Assembly: GCA_018669475.1 (NCBI GenBank)
Contig: JABHCC010000204.1
Span: 1-51,167 of the forward strand
Direction of reading: 5' to 3'
Source: Bacteroidota bacterium
Lineage (GTDB): Bacteria > Bacteroidota > Bacteroidia > Bacteroidales > UBA12481
Length of the DNA stretch: 51,167 nucleotides
Shown: positions 15,731 through 25,196 of the stretch, piece after piece
Numbering within the stretch: position 1 is the stretch's first letter
How the letters are laid out: every line of letters begins with the position of its first letter
Translations under genes and position numbers: made by a program
The notes under the pieces: generated by a model
Seen by the model: the letters and a program-made list of their open reading frames with translations, nothing else
Told to the model about the DNA's origin: nothing
The model's database searches: none

Positions 15731-18130
15731 ATGTTATCAAATTATTTCAGAATTGCTATCAGGAGCCTTGTCAGGCACAAAGGATATTCTCTGATCAACA
15801 TTCTCGGTTTAACTCTGGGATTGGCGACTTCATTGTTTATTTTTCTTTGGGTTTATGATGAAGTCTCTTTTGACAAATTCCATGAAAATATTGATAATAT
15901 TTACAGAGTTGAGCAAGATCAAGCTTATAACAATCAAATCTTTCATGTGTCAGTTACCCCCTATCCCTCAGGAGAAGGTTGGAAACAGGAGATCCCTGAA
16001 ATTGAAGATGCTGCCCGATTTGCCTTTTGTGGTACTTTGCTTTGTAAATTTGAGGATAAACGCTTTTATGAGAATGGTATTGTAGCGACTGATTCAACGG
16101 TCTTTTCTACTTTTACTTTCCCCTTCGCAATGGGTGACCCGAATACAGCTTTAGTTGATCCAAATTCTATTGTTATTACTCACGAGATGGCCGAGAAATA
16201 TTTTGGGACAGAAGATCCGATGGGGCAGGTTATTATTATAGACAATAGCCATAATTTTATGGTTACTGGTGTATTGAAAAAAATCCCGAGAAATAGCAGC
16301 CTGCGATTTGACTTTCTTGTCCCTTTCGATTTTACACGTACCCTTGGGATGTATCAGGAAAGCTGGAGTAGTAATTCTATACAAACATTTGTGAGATTAA
16401 ATCCAAATGCTGATCCTGCACCTGTAGATCAAAAACTGGTGGATGTGTTAAAAGGACATCTCGACTGGAGTTCAAGATCAGATAGTCCTGATGAATATCG
16501 CACTAAATTCATGCTTAAGTCATTTAGTCGAATGCACTTGCATCAGTATTTCGGATTCAATCATACTGAGCGGGCTTATAGAAATGTTTTAATAATGGTC
16601 ATTATTGGAATATTTATTCTGATTATTGCTTCTATTAATTACATGAACCTGAGTACAGCCAGATCAGCCAAACGAGCAAAGGAAATTGGTTTAAGAAAGG
16701 TTAGCGGGGGCTTCAGGTCTCAAATAATCAGGCAATTTTTAGCTGAATCATTATTGACCTCTTTTATCGCTGTTTTTCTCGCAGTTTTGTTAGTAGCCTT
16801 GCTGTTAGATCCTTTCAGCACGATCTCAGCCAAGCAAATTCCTATCGAATCAGTTTTCTCATTACCTTTTGTACTGAGTCTGGTCGGAATGGGCATTTTT
16901 ACCGGACTGATTGCGGGTTTGTATCCTGCCCTCTTCTTGTCAGGATTTAAACCGGTTAAAGTATTGTATGGTGATCCTTCAGAAAGGAGAGGGAAGGGTA
17001 TCCTAAGGAAAGTACTGGTTATTATTCAGTTTACTGTATCTCTTCTGCTAATTATTGGAACAAGTATAGTCTATTTGCAGAATAGCCATATTAATAATAA
17101 AGATAAAGGCTATACTTCTGATAATGTGTTTTATGTTCAGTTATTTGGTGATATGAATCGCTCATACTATCAAATCAGGGATGCTTTTTTAAACCTGCCG
17201 GATGTTAAATATGTTTCTGCCAGTAATCATCGTCCTGGTCGAATTGGGAGTAACTCTGGCGGAATTGACTGGGATGGAAAACCTGAGGATCTAACCCCAC
17301 TTGTTAGCATGGATGGAGTTGATTTTAATTTTGTTGAGTTATTAGATATCCCGGTAGTTGCAGGAAGATCATTTTCGCCTGATTATTCTTCGGATTTGTA
17401 CTCCGATTCAACCGGAGCATTCATGATAAATCAAACTCTTGAAAGAATTATTGATGTTGAAGATGTAATCGGAATGAACATGTCCTTCTTTGGTATAACA
17501 GCCCCTATTGTTGGTGTTATGCAAGACTATCATATTACTGCTTTAAGTCAGGAAATCCCTCCATTGGCCATAGTAGCAACAGATCCGGATTATTTACGCT
17601 TCATATCTGTTAGAATAACAGCAGGCGACCGATCTACTGTTATGCAGAAGCTTGAAAGCACCTGGAATGAAGTTATGCCTGAATATCCAATGGAATACAG
17701 ATTTCTTGAGGATGATTTCGAAACAGAGAACAGAGCCAGGATGAGATTGAGTAGTCTCCTTTTGGTGTTCACAATTATTGCCATTTCAATTGCCAGTCTG
17801 GGATTGTTGGGTTTGTCAGCTTTCATGGCTGAGAAAAGAACTCGTGAGATTGGTGTCAGAAAAACGATGGGTTCCAGCAACATGGAGATAATTCAATTAA
17901 TGGTACGTCAATTTGCATGGTTGATTATTATATCTATGATAATAGCTATTCCAATCTCAGTATACCTGATGAATGGATTTTTACAGGATTTTGCCTATCG
18001 GATAGACTTAGCTTGGTATATTTTTGCTATTCCGGCTGTATTTGTCTTGTTGATTGCAGTTCTGACAGTCGGTACACAGGCATTGAAGGCATCCAGAACA
18101 CATCCGGCGGTATGTTTGCGCTATGAGTAA
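15731..18130 (+). CDS. ABC transporter permease (MacB/FtsX type)
   Basis: The 799-residue protein begins with N-Y-F-R-I-A-I-R-S-L-V-R-H-K-G-Y-S-L-I-N, the typical start of Bacteroidota FtsX-family permeases. It has two MacB-periplasmic-core plus FtsX units: membrane helix about 20-42, a periplasmic domain, three helices to about 400, then a second helix at about 426-450, a second periplasmic domain, and three helices at about 680-790. The sequence R-A-K-E-I-G-L-R-K-V after the first unit and R-T-R-E-I-G-V-R-K-T-M-G in the second are the coupling regions that contact an ATPase. No ATPase gene is adjacent, so the partner is encoded elsewhere or shared. Such permeases often export antimicrobial compounds or work on lipoproteins. 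Confidence 0.9.
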   Translation: MLSNYFRIAIRSLVRHKGYSLINILGLTLGLATSLFIFLWVYDEVSFDKFHENIDNIYRVEQDQAYNNQIFHVSVTPYPSGEGWKQEIPEIEDAARFAFCGTLLCKFEDKRFYENGIVATDSTVFSTFTFPFAMGDPNTALVDPNSIVITHEMAEKYFGTEDPMGQVIIIDNSHNFMVTGVLKKIPRNSSLRFDFLVPFDFTRTLGMYQESWSSNSIQTFVRLNPNADPAPVDQKLVDVLKGHLDWSSRSDSPDEYRTKFMLKSFSRMHLHQYFGFNHTERAYRNVLIMVIIGIFILIIASINYMNLSTARSAKRAKEIGLRKVSGGFRSQIIRQFLAESLLTSFIAVFLAVLLVALLLDPFSTISAKQIPIESVFSLPFVLSLVGMGIFTGLIAGLYPALFLSGFKPVKVLYGDPSERRGKGILRKVLVIIQFTVSLLLIIGTSIVYLQNSHINNKDKGYTSDNVFYVQLFGDMNRSYYQIRDAFLNLPDVKYVSASNHRPGRIGSNSGGIDWDGKPEDLTPLVSMDGVDFNFVELLDIPVVAGRSFSPDYSSDLYSDSTGAFMINQTLERIIDVEDVIGMNMSFFGITAPIVGVMQDYHITALSQEIPPLAIVATDPDYLRFISVRITAGDRSTVMQKLESTWNEVMPEYPMEYRFLEDDFETENRARMRLSSLLLVFTIIAISIASLGLLGLSAFMAEKRTREIGVRKTMGSSNMEIIQLMVRQFAWLIIISMIIAIPISVYLMNGFLQDFAYRIDLAWYIFAIPAVFVLLIAVLTVGTQALKASRTHPAVCLRYE

Positions 18131-18139
18131 GCAGCCGTA

Positions 18140-20587
18140 TTATTGAAAGTCCTTAGCTTTCAGGCGGATCTTTTTACCGGCTTTAGCTGTTCTTGTAATT
18201 ACCTGGTTTTTGTAGCGAATCTGATAAGTACCTGTATGGTCGGGGATAATTGAAGCCTCGCTTAGTTCTCCCTTATTCCAAATTTGATTAACCGTGACAG
18301 CTCCCCGAGCTCTTAGTCCATTAATTGTTCCGTTTTCCCATTTCGATGGTAGTGCTGGAAGTAAATGAATTTCACCCATATGACTTTGCAGTAACATCTC
18401 AGCGATACCAGAAGTGCCACCAAAATTACCATCAATCTGAAAGGGTGGGTGAGCGTCCCATAGATTTGGGTAGGTTCCTCCTCCTCCATATTTTGTCTCA
18501 CCACTGGGATCAACGTAGTTTAAATGCGAACGAAGCATTGTATAAGCGTGATCTCCATCAAGAAGTCGGGCATGCAAATTTATTTTCCATGCTTTAGACC
18601 AGCCTGTCCCTCCATCTCCACGAATTTCAAGAGATCTTTTACAGGCAGCTGCAAGAGCAGGTGTATATATCGGCGAAAATTGATTATCAGGATAGAGCCC
18701 AACAAGATGGGATAAATGACGATGATAAGGATTTTGATCCTCCCAATCATAATACCATTCCTGCAAATGCCCCTTTGATCCTATCTGGTAGGGGTAAATG
18801 CGTTCAAGAGTTTCCATAATCAACTCTCTGTATTCTTGGTCGAGGTCAAGAATCTGACTGACTTCAATTATTTTCTCAAATAGTCCGCGAATGAATGCAA
18901 GGTCTGAGGTTCCACCATACAGAGTTGCTCCAACATAGCCTTCACTTGTCTTGTATAAATTTTCAGGTGAAGTTGATGGAGCTGTAACAAGATATCCGTC
19001 AGGGCTTTCTGTTAAAAAGTCAATAAGGAAATCAGAAGCACCCTTCATTAGGGGGTAGGCATATGTTTTAAGCCAGGCTGTATCATTAGTGAATGAGAAA
19101 TGGTCGTATAAATGTAAACTGTACCAGGCACCTGCCATTGACCAGTTTGCCCACACCGGATGTCCGTTCCCGAAATCTCCTACAGGATTTGTCATTGCCC
19201 AGATATCGGTATTGTGGCTGCAGCACCAACCCGAACAATCATAAAATGTCTGCGCTGTAATCTCACCTGTTTCAGCTAATCTTTGAATAAAGCTTAAAAG
19301 AGGTTCATGCATTTCTGACAAGTTAGTTACTTCAGCAGGCCAATAGTTCATTTGAGAATTGATGTTGGCCGTGAAATTACTTGACCATGGCGGTCTTAAA
19401 TGTGGATTCCAAATACCCTGAAGGTTGGCAGGTATTCCACCTGGTCTTGAAGAGCTTATTAGTAAATACCGGCCAAACTGAAAATACAAACACTCCAGAT
19501 CAGAATCCTCTGTTCCCTCAGAATATTGTTTTAGTCTTTCATCGATTGGCATTCCAGGTGCTATGGCATTATTGACTGATAAACTGACCCTGTTAAAAAA
19601 AGAGCTGAATTCCTTAATGTGATCGCTTTTAAGAGTGGAGTAATCTTTTTCAACAGAACTGTCCAATAGCTTGAGTGCCAATTTCTTTTCATTTTTCCCA
19701 TCAAGTCCGGGATCCCTGTCAAAACCATTGTAACTCGTTGCAACAGATAAACGGATAAGTGCAGTGCTGGCATTCTGAATAATAATACTATTACCCTCAA
19801 TTAACAATTCCCCATCAGATATATCTAAATCGGCAATTACCCTGAAACGCATTCCTTTACCGTTCTCCCCATATATTATTGTATTGGGTATATTGCCCCG
19901 GTAATTTGGTTCAGCATGTATTGGGGCAAAACCATCCATTATTACCTGATTGTCTGTGATATGTGATGTAAAATGTAATTGGGAATTCAATTTTAATGAG
20001 AAGTTCAATAATCCTTTTTCTTTGCTGGTACAATGTATTACTGCAACTTGGTCAGGGTGAGAGACAAATATTTCCCTCCCATACTGATTGTCTCCAATCG
20101 AATATGATATTTTGGTTAGAGCCCGGCGGATATCTAGTTCACGGGAGTAGTTATTGGCAGGGCTTTCATGATCAAAATGTATTTCCATATTGCCGAGAGG
20201 TGCGAAGGACTCTGAAAATTTTCCTTGTAAATTTCTTACTAATCCATCCGCCTTCTTATAATCCTCGCTGAAAAGAGCTTTCCTGATATCCGGCAAATGT
20301 TTGTATGCATCCGGATTCATATTTGCATCGACAGGTCCACCAGCCCATAAAGTAGCTTCGTTGATGGCTATTTTTTCATTTATCGGATCCCCGTATACAG
20401 TTAAGCCTATTCGGCCATTGCCCATGGGGAAAGCCTGTTCAAAGAATACGGCAGCTTGATCAAACCTTATCAGACGGTCATTTAGTTTTTGCGTATTACA
20501 AGACGAGAGGCATATTGAAATAGTTATGATTAAGAGTTTGATTCCCCTTTTTAAAGATCGGCCAGGTAAGTGTATTATAAGAGTCAT
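18140..20587 (-). CDS. Glycoside hydrolase family 95 (alpha-L-fucosidase/galactosidase), lipoprotein
   Basis: GH95 enzymes are inverting alpha-1,2-L-fucosidases or alpha-L-galactosidases. A lipobox (C-L-S-S-C, Cys30) implies anchoring to a membrane. The N-terminal beta-sandwich has F-P-M-G-N-G-R-I-G and N-E-A-T-L-W-A-G-G. The (alpha/alpha)6 catalytic domain keeps residues that match the known catalytic machinery of Bifidobacterium AfcA: Asn408 and Asn410 in A-N-I-N-S-Q-M-N-Y-W-P-A-E, Glu542 in S-T-S-P-E-N, and Asp719 in Q-I-D-G-N-F-G-G. The length of 815 residues is normal. It is not next to a SusC/SusD pair. The stop lies 9 bp from the convergent permease gene. Confidence 0.93.
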   Translation of the reverse strand: MTLIIHLPGRSLKRGIKLLIITISICLSSCNTQKLNDRLIRFDQAAVFFEQAFPMGNGRIGLTVYGDPINEKIAINEATLWAGGPVDANMNPDAYKHLPDIRKALFSEDYKKADGLVRNLQGKFSESFAPLGNMEIHFDHESPANNYSRELDIRRALTKISYSIGDNQYGREIFVSHPDQVAVIHCTSKEKGLLNFSLKLNSQLHFTSHITDNQVIMDGFAPIHAEPNYRGNIPNTIIYGENGKGMRFRVIADLDISDGELLIEGNSIIIQNASTALIRLSVATSYNGFDRDPGLDGKNEKKLALKLLDSSVEKDYSTLKSDHIKEFSSFFNRVSLSVNNAIAPGMPIDERLKQYSEGTEDSDLECLYFQFGRYLLISSSRPGGIPANLQGIWNPHLRPPWSSNFTANINSQMNYWPAEVTNLSEMHEPLLSFIQRLAETGEITAQTFYDCSGWCCSHNTDIWAMTNPVGDFGNGHPVWANWSMAGAWYSLHLYDHFSFTNDTAWLKTYAYPLMKGASDFLIDFLTESPDGYLVTAPSTSPENLYKTSEGYVGATLYGGTSDLAFIRGLFEKIIEVSQILDLDQEYRELIMETLERIYPYQIGSKGHLQEWYYDWEDQNPYHRHLSHLVGLYPDNQFSPIYTPALAAACKRSLEIRGDGGTGWSKAWKINLHARLLDGDHAYTMLRSHLNYVDPSGETKYGGGGTYPNLWDAHPPFQIDGNFGGTSGIAEMLLQSHMGEIHLLPALPSKWENGTINGLRARGAVTVNQIWNKGELSEASIIPDHTGTYQIRYKNQVITRTAKAGKKIRLKAKDFQ

Positions 20588-20622
20588 AATGATGAGCGCT
20601 TATGTTTGGCAATTAAAGCTAT

Positions 20623-22065
20623 TCATTTAGTACCGGCCACACGTTTTGCTAAACCTCTGAACAACCAGAAATGTACAGGTGACAAAACTCTCCAATATAT
20701 TCTACCATAAATACCAGAAGGCCTGAAGGTTGTTGTTTGATGTAAAATTGCTTGATTATCTTTTGTGTGGATTCGGAATTCCAGCCAGGCTTCCCCGGGC
20801 AGCTTCATTTCAGAAAATAGCAACAGGCGTTTCTGACTTTTATCTCCTATAAGTACCCTCCATGAGTCCAGGGCATCACCGGTAATTATATTATCAGGCG
20901 ATCTTCTGCCTCTCCGTAATCCTACTCCACCAATAAGTCTGTCCCAGTACCCGCGGATTTTCCAAACCCAGGTTCCATAATACCAACCGGTTTCTCCACC
21001 TATTGACCAGATTCGATTAATTGTCTGCTCTTCTGAATCTACAATAGTTCTGTGTTGAATATTATGAACACAACCATGTATCGGAACCAGAGTAAATTGA
21101 TTGAGGCTCCTAAGTTCTGAACTGGATATTAAAGAGTCTTTCCAGCTACTTAAAACGTGGTGCTTAATGATCCTGGCAAGAGCCAGAGTAAGTGTTTTCT
21201 TGTAAGGGATAGGTTTGATATCCAGAATTTCACTTAAGTTGTTTGGCTTGCAAACAACATCTACTTTCATGCTGCTTACCAGATTAGCAGCAAGCTTATA
21301 GGAGGTTGAAGTGAGAAAATACAGCCAGTATGATGAGAACTTTGGAGTTATAAATGGGACAGTCCATATTCTTCTTTTAAGGCCTCTCGCTTCCGCATAT
21401 CCTAATAACATCTCTTTGTAACTGAGGATATCAGGACCACCTATATCATATGATTTATTATACAGCTGTTCCTGGAGTTGTATTTTTGTGAGAAAAAATA
21501 TGACGTCGCGTATTGCAATTGGCTGACATTTGGTTCTTAGCCATTTTGGAGCGACTAAAATTGGCAATTTTTCAACCAGATCGCGAATTATTTCAAAGGA
21601 CGCACTCCCTGATCCTACAATTATTCCAGCCCGAAGCACAGTGCTTGGTACAGATGAATCAGCTAAAATGTCCTCAACATTCTTTCTGGATTTTAAATGG
21701 GTTGAAAGTTCCTTATCATTTACTATGCCACTAAGGTAAATAATCTGTTGTGCAGAAGATCTTTCAATAAGTTGCCTGAAATTATATGCAGATATTTGCT
21801 CTAGCTGATCAAATCGCTGAATTGAGCTCGACATTGAATGGATCAGATAATAGGCTACATCAATCTCCATTGGGAAATGGGACTGTGATTTCTCCGTATC
21901 AAGAAAGTCCCATTCTACTATTTCCACTTTCTCCTCAAATCCGGATGGTGTTTGAAAACGAGACTTATCACGAACGCAACAAATCACCGTGTGCCCTTTG
22001 GCCAAAAGGGTAGGTAAAAGTCGTTTTCCAATGTATCCTGTAGCGCCTGTGAGGAGGATTCTCAT
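20623..22065 (-). CDS. SDR-type NAD(P)-binding protein with DUF2867 domain
   Basis: The N-terminus (M-R-I-L-L-T-G-A-T-G-Y-I-G-K-R-L) is a Rossmann fold of the atypical short-chain dehydrogenase class that resembles NAD(P)H-binding NmrA-like proteins. The C-terminal part (about 330-475) carries W-S-I-G-G-E-T-G-W-Y-Y and L-R-R-G-R, typical of DUF2867, a START-like fold. Fusions of these two domains with a length near 480 residues are widespread and poorly characterised. It may be a reductase acting on a lipid or quinone-like compound, but this is not shown. It lies 35 bp downstream of the GH95 gene start and in the same direction. Confidence 0.85.
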   Translation of the reverse strand: MRILLTGATGYIGKRLLPTLLAKGHTVICCVRDKSRFQTPSGFEEKVEIVEWDFLDTEKSQSHFPMEIDVAYYLIHSMSSSIQRFDQLEQISAYNFRQLIERSSAQQIIYLSGIVNDKELSTHLKSRKNVEDILADSSVPSTVLRAGIIVGSGSASFEIIRDLVEKLPILVAPKWLRTKCQPIAIRDVIFFLTKIQLQEQLYNKSYDIGGPDILSYKEMLLGYAEARGLKRRIWTVPFITPKFSSYWLYFLTSTSYKLAANLVSSMKVDVVCKPNNLSEILDIKPIPYKKTLTLALARIIKHHVLSSWKDSLISSSELRSLNQFTLVPIHGCVHNIQHRTIVDSEEQTINRIWSIGGETGWYYGTWVWKIRGYWDRLIGGVGLRRGRRSPDNIITGDALDSWRVLIGDKSQKRLLLFSEMKLPGEAWLEFRIHTKDNQAILHQTTTFRPSGIYGRIYWRVLSPVHFWLFRGLAKRVAGTK

Positions 22066-22145
22066 ACTGCAAGATAGAAAATTAAATCATAGATGGGCCT
22101 TGAGTTCAGATTAGCACTTAGTTGTGTTATTATGGAAAAAGTGTA

Positions 22146-25145
22146 TCAGCGGCTATTGTCTCCATAAGGATTATGTGGTCTTTTGCTGCGTTTTGCCGGC
22201 AGGCTTGCACTGTCCTCAGGACTTTTAATGGGGAGCTTGGCAAGTTTCTCCACCTCTATACTTGGAAACCCAAACTCTTCCACTACTTTACCAAGAATCA
22301 GATAGACTCCATATCCTTTGAACGGATAATGTTTAAGACTTTGAGGGAAATGGGTTGTGTCAAAAAATTCCCCACTCTCGTCAAGAAAGTTGGCAAAATG
22401 CATCCATTCGCGTTTGATAGTTCGCACATATTTGATCACAACTAACTGACCTATCAGCCTAACTTTCTTTCCCAGATGCTTACTGAGGTCTTTCGCCTTA
22501 ATTTCCCCTCTGAAAGAGGTTTGAAGCAGGTCGAAATAGCTGCCTGTTATCGGGTAACCAAGAAGCTCAATTTCATCATAAGCATCTTCAATGCGGCTGC
22601 GATGCAGATCGGGAAGCATGAATTTCTTTCTTGGAATACGGAAAAGCTGATCCTGGAGTTCCTGCGAGTCTTTTTTGCCCAGTAAAATATGCGCTTCCCA
22701 CAATAAGGAGCTCTTACTTTTTCCGGTAAATCGAAAAGCATTTATTCTGATAAGCAGAATTAGCTGTTGGATGCCCACTTTAACACGTGCAACAAAGTCA
22801 TCAAGATCCAGAAAATCACCAGTATGGTTCTTTTTAGTCGGGATGTCTTTTCCAACCTTTTGTTCGAGTTCACTGATATGAATGAATCCCAGAAAGATAT
22901 CCTTCCCCTTAATGCTGGTCTTATATTGAGAATGATTAACACATGGCAGGTGAATATTGGCTCCCCAGCGCTTTGCTTCATTAATGTAAACCCAGGTTGA
23001 ATAAAAGCCACCAAAATTATTTATTACCGACACCATAAATTCCTTGGGGTAATAGGCCTTCAGATAGAGGCTTTGAAAACTCTCCACTGCATAACTGGCA
23101 GAGTGAGCTTTGGAAAATGAATAGGCTGCGAATGATTCAATTTGTCTCCACACTTCTTTAATAATCTCCTCCGGATAACCCCGCTCGGCACAATTGGAGA
23201 AAAAGCGATTAACAATTCTTTGGAACTCATCTTTTGAGCGATATTTTCCACTCATGGCACGGCGCAGAACATCAGCATCACTCAGATCTAAACCGGCAAA
23301 ATGATGACATACCTTCAAAACATCCTCCTGGTAAACCATAACCCCATATGTTTCTCTAAGTTGTTCTTCCATAACAGGATGGAGGTATTCGAACTTATCC
23401 GGATTATGAAAACGGTATATATATTCCCGCATCATACCTGAGCGGGAAACACCAGGACGGATAATTGAACTGGCTGCCACCAGAGTCAGGTAATCACTGC
23501 AGTGCAGTTTTTTAAGTAAGCCTCGCATGGCAGGACTTTCAATATAAAAGCATCCATTTGTTTCTCCGGCTTTGAGTAGTTTCTGTACCCGCTTGTCATT
23601 CTTAAATTTCTCAACCTGATGTACATCAATTGATACTGCACGATTCTCCTGAATAATCTCTACCGCCTCTTTTATATGGCCGATGCCTCTTTGGCTCAAT
23701 ATATCAAGCTTCTCAAAACCAATGTCTTCAGCGACGTACATGTCCCACTGTGTGGTCGGAAATCCTTTTGGGGGAAGATCAAGTGCGGTATAATAGGTGA
23801 TGGGCTCTTCAGATATGAGAATACCACCAGCATGGATGCTGCGAATATTTGGGAAGTCGGTCATTTTACGACCTACGTCCCGGATGGTATCAAATACTTG
23901 CCCCTGGTTTAAGGGATTGTTGGGCTCATCGATCAGGCGATCAATTTCTGATTTTGGAAGACCATAAACTTTACCCAATTCACGGATGATGGATTTCCCT
24001 TTGAAGGTCGACATAGCCCCCAACAAGGCTGTGTGTTTGCGGCCATAACGCTTGAAAATGTAATCCTGAACTTCATCCCTCTCTTTCCAGGAATAGTCAA
24101 TATCAAAATCAGGCGGACTGGTTCGGCTCGGATTGATGAAACGTTCAAAATACAGATCCAGCTCAATAGGATCAACATCAGTGATTTTAAGACAATATGC
24201 AACTACAGAGTTGGCTCCTGAGCCACGACCCACGTGGTAGAACTGTCGTGACATACTGTACCTGATGATATCCCATGTAATCAGAAAATAAGCCGAGAAT
24301 TCGAGTTGTGTAATAATATCCAGTTCTTTGCGTACCCGCTCCTGAGCTACCGGATTATGCTTGCCATAACGGTAGAGCATACCATCAAGAGTGAGTTTTT
24401 CCAGGAGCTGCTGATCATCTTTGCGACTACCCGTGAAGCTTTGCTTATTCTTTATGGTACTGAAATCAAATTCCAATTCACATTCTTTTGTGATCAAGCT
24501 GGTATTTTGCAATATTCTGGGATATTCATTCAAGGCCTCCCGGATCTCATTCCGGGGCCAGAATCGCTCGCCCGGATCAGCTGTCTGGTTTCCATTTAGT
24601 TTCGAAAGAAGGGTATTGTGATCAATTGCCCTGAGATTTCGGTGGAGAGTATAACCATCTGTATCAGCAAAGCTTATTGGGTGAAGAAGGATTAGTCTCT
24701 TCTGATTGTGCTTAAACTCTGAGCTGATGATACGCCGTACCTCACGCATACGTATGCCAATCCATTCATTATCTCGTAAGCGGATTTTCTGACGATTGGC
24801 AAATGGGTAAATAATATGGCAGTTATCTAATTTTTCGGGACGGTCAGGCAGGGGAGATTCATTAAGATTGGCTGCTGTAAGCAAATCATTAAGCTCTCTC
24901 ATTCCCTCTCTGTTACGAGCCAGACCAACATATAAGAGCTGATCATCCTTCCTGAATTCAATTCCGCCAATTGGTTTAATTCCAGCATGCCGGCAGGCTT
25001 TTACAAAGTCAGATATCCCGGAAGAATTATTTATATCTGTCAAAGCCAGCGCTTTAATCCTTTGTTGATGCGCCAGCTCAACCAGATCTTCAACTGGTAA
25101 AGTACCGTATCGTAAACTATAATATGAATGACAATTTAAAAACAC
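22146..25145 (-). CDS. dnaE: DNA polymerase III alpha subunit, DnaE2-like (error-prone type)
   Basis: This is a C-family DNA polymerase of 999 residues, shorter than the replicative DnaE. A PHP domain begins at N-C-H-S-Y-Y-S-L, but the usual histidine after A-L-T-D is replaced (A-L-A-L-T-D-I-N-N), which suggests that proofreading activity is lost. Polymerase motifs are intact: G-R-G-S-G-A-N-S at 307-314, P-D-F-D-I-D with Asp346 and Asp348, and a third Asp481 in K-L-D-I-L-S-Q-R-G. A helix-hairpin-helix and an OB fold close the protein. The start codon is GTG at 25145 in a frame beginning M-F-L-N-C-H. It lies just after dinB on the same strand, an arrangement of SOS mutagenesis cassettes. An 8-bp tandem repeat fills the dinB-dnaE junction and supplies GGAG-like ribosome-binding sequence. 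Confidence 0.9.
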   Translation of the reverse strand: MFLNCHSYYSLRYGTLPVEDLVELAHQQRIKALALTDINNSSGISDFVKACRHAGIKPIGGIEFRKDDQLLYVGLARNREGMRELNDLLTAANLNESPLPDRPEKLDNCHIIYPFANRQKIRLRDNEWIGIRMREVRRIISSEFKHNQKRLILLHPISFADTDGYTLHRNLRAIDHNTLLSKLNGNQTADPGERFWPRNEIREALNEYPRILQNTSLITKECELEFDFSTIKNKQSFTGSRKDDQQLLEKLTLDGMLYRYGKHNPVAQERVRKELDIITQLEFSAYFLITWDIIRYSMSRQFYHVGRGSGANSVVAYCLKITDVDPIELDLYFERFINPSRTSPPDFDIDYSWKERDEVQDYIFKRYGRKHTALLGAMSTFKGKSIIRELGKVYGLPKSEIDRLIDEPNNPLNQGQVFDTIRDVGRKMTDFPNIRSIHAGGILISEEPITYYTALDLPPKGFPTTQWDMYVAEDIGFEKLDILSQRGIGHIKEAVEIIQENRAVSIDVHQVEKFKNDKRVQKLLKAGETNGCFYIESPAMRGLLKKLHCSDYLTLVAASSIIRPGVSRSGMMREYIYRFHNPDKFEYLHPVMEEQLRETYGVMVYQEDVLKVCHHFAGLDLSDADVLRRAMSGKYRSKDEFQRIVNRFFSNCAERGYPEEIIKEVWRQIESFAAYSFSKAHSASYAVESFQSLYLKAYYPKEFMVSVINNFGGFYSTWVYINEAKRWGANIHLPCVNHSQYKTSIKGKDIFLGFIHISELEQKVGKDIPTKKNHTGDFLDLDDFVARVKVGIQQLILLIRINAFRFTGKSKSSLLWEAHILLGKKDSQELQDQLFRIPRKKFMLPDLHRSRIEDAYDEIELLGYPITGSYFDLLQTSFRGEIKAKDLSKHLGKKVRLIGQLVVIKYVRTIKREWMHFANFLDESGEFFDTTHFPQSLKHYPFKGYGVYLILGKVVEEFGFPSIEVEKLAKLPIKSPEDSASLPAKRSKRPHNPYGDNSR

Positions 25146-25148
25146 TTT

Positions 25149-25196
25149 TCCGTTACTCCGTTACTCTGTTACTCGCTTACTCCGTTACCTCGTTAC
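25149..25196. repeat. 8-bp tandem repeat at the dinB/dnaE junction
   Basis: Six units of TCCGTTAC or close variants stand in a row (25149, 25157, 25165, 25173, 25181, 25189). They encode the end of dinB including its stop (25177-25179) and form the translation initiation region of dnaE, where the reverse strand reads GGAGTAAC. Because 8 is not a multiple of 3, loss or gain of a unit would change the dinB tail. Confidence 0.8.
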
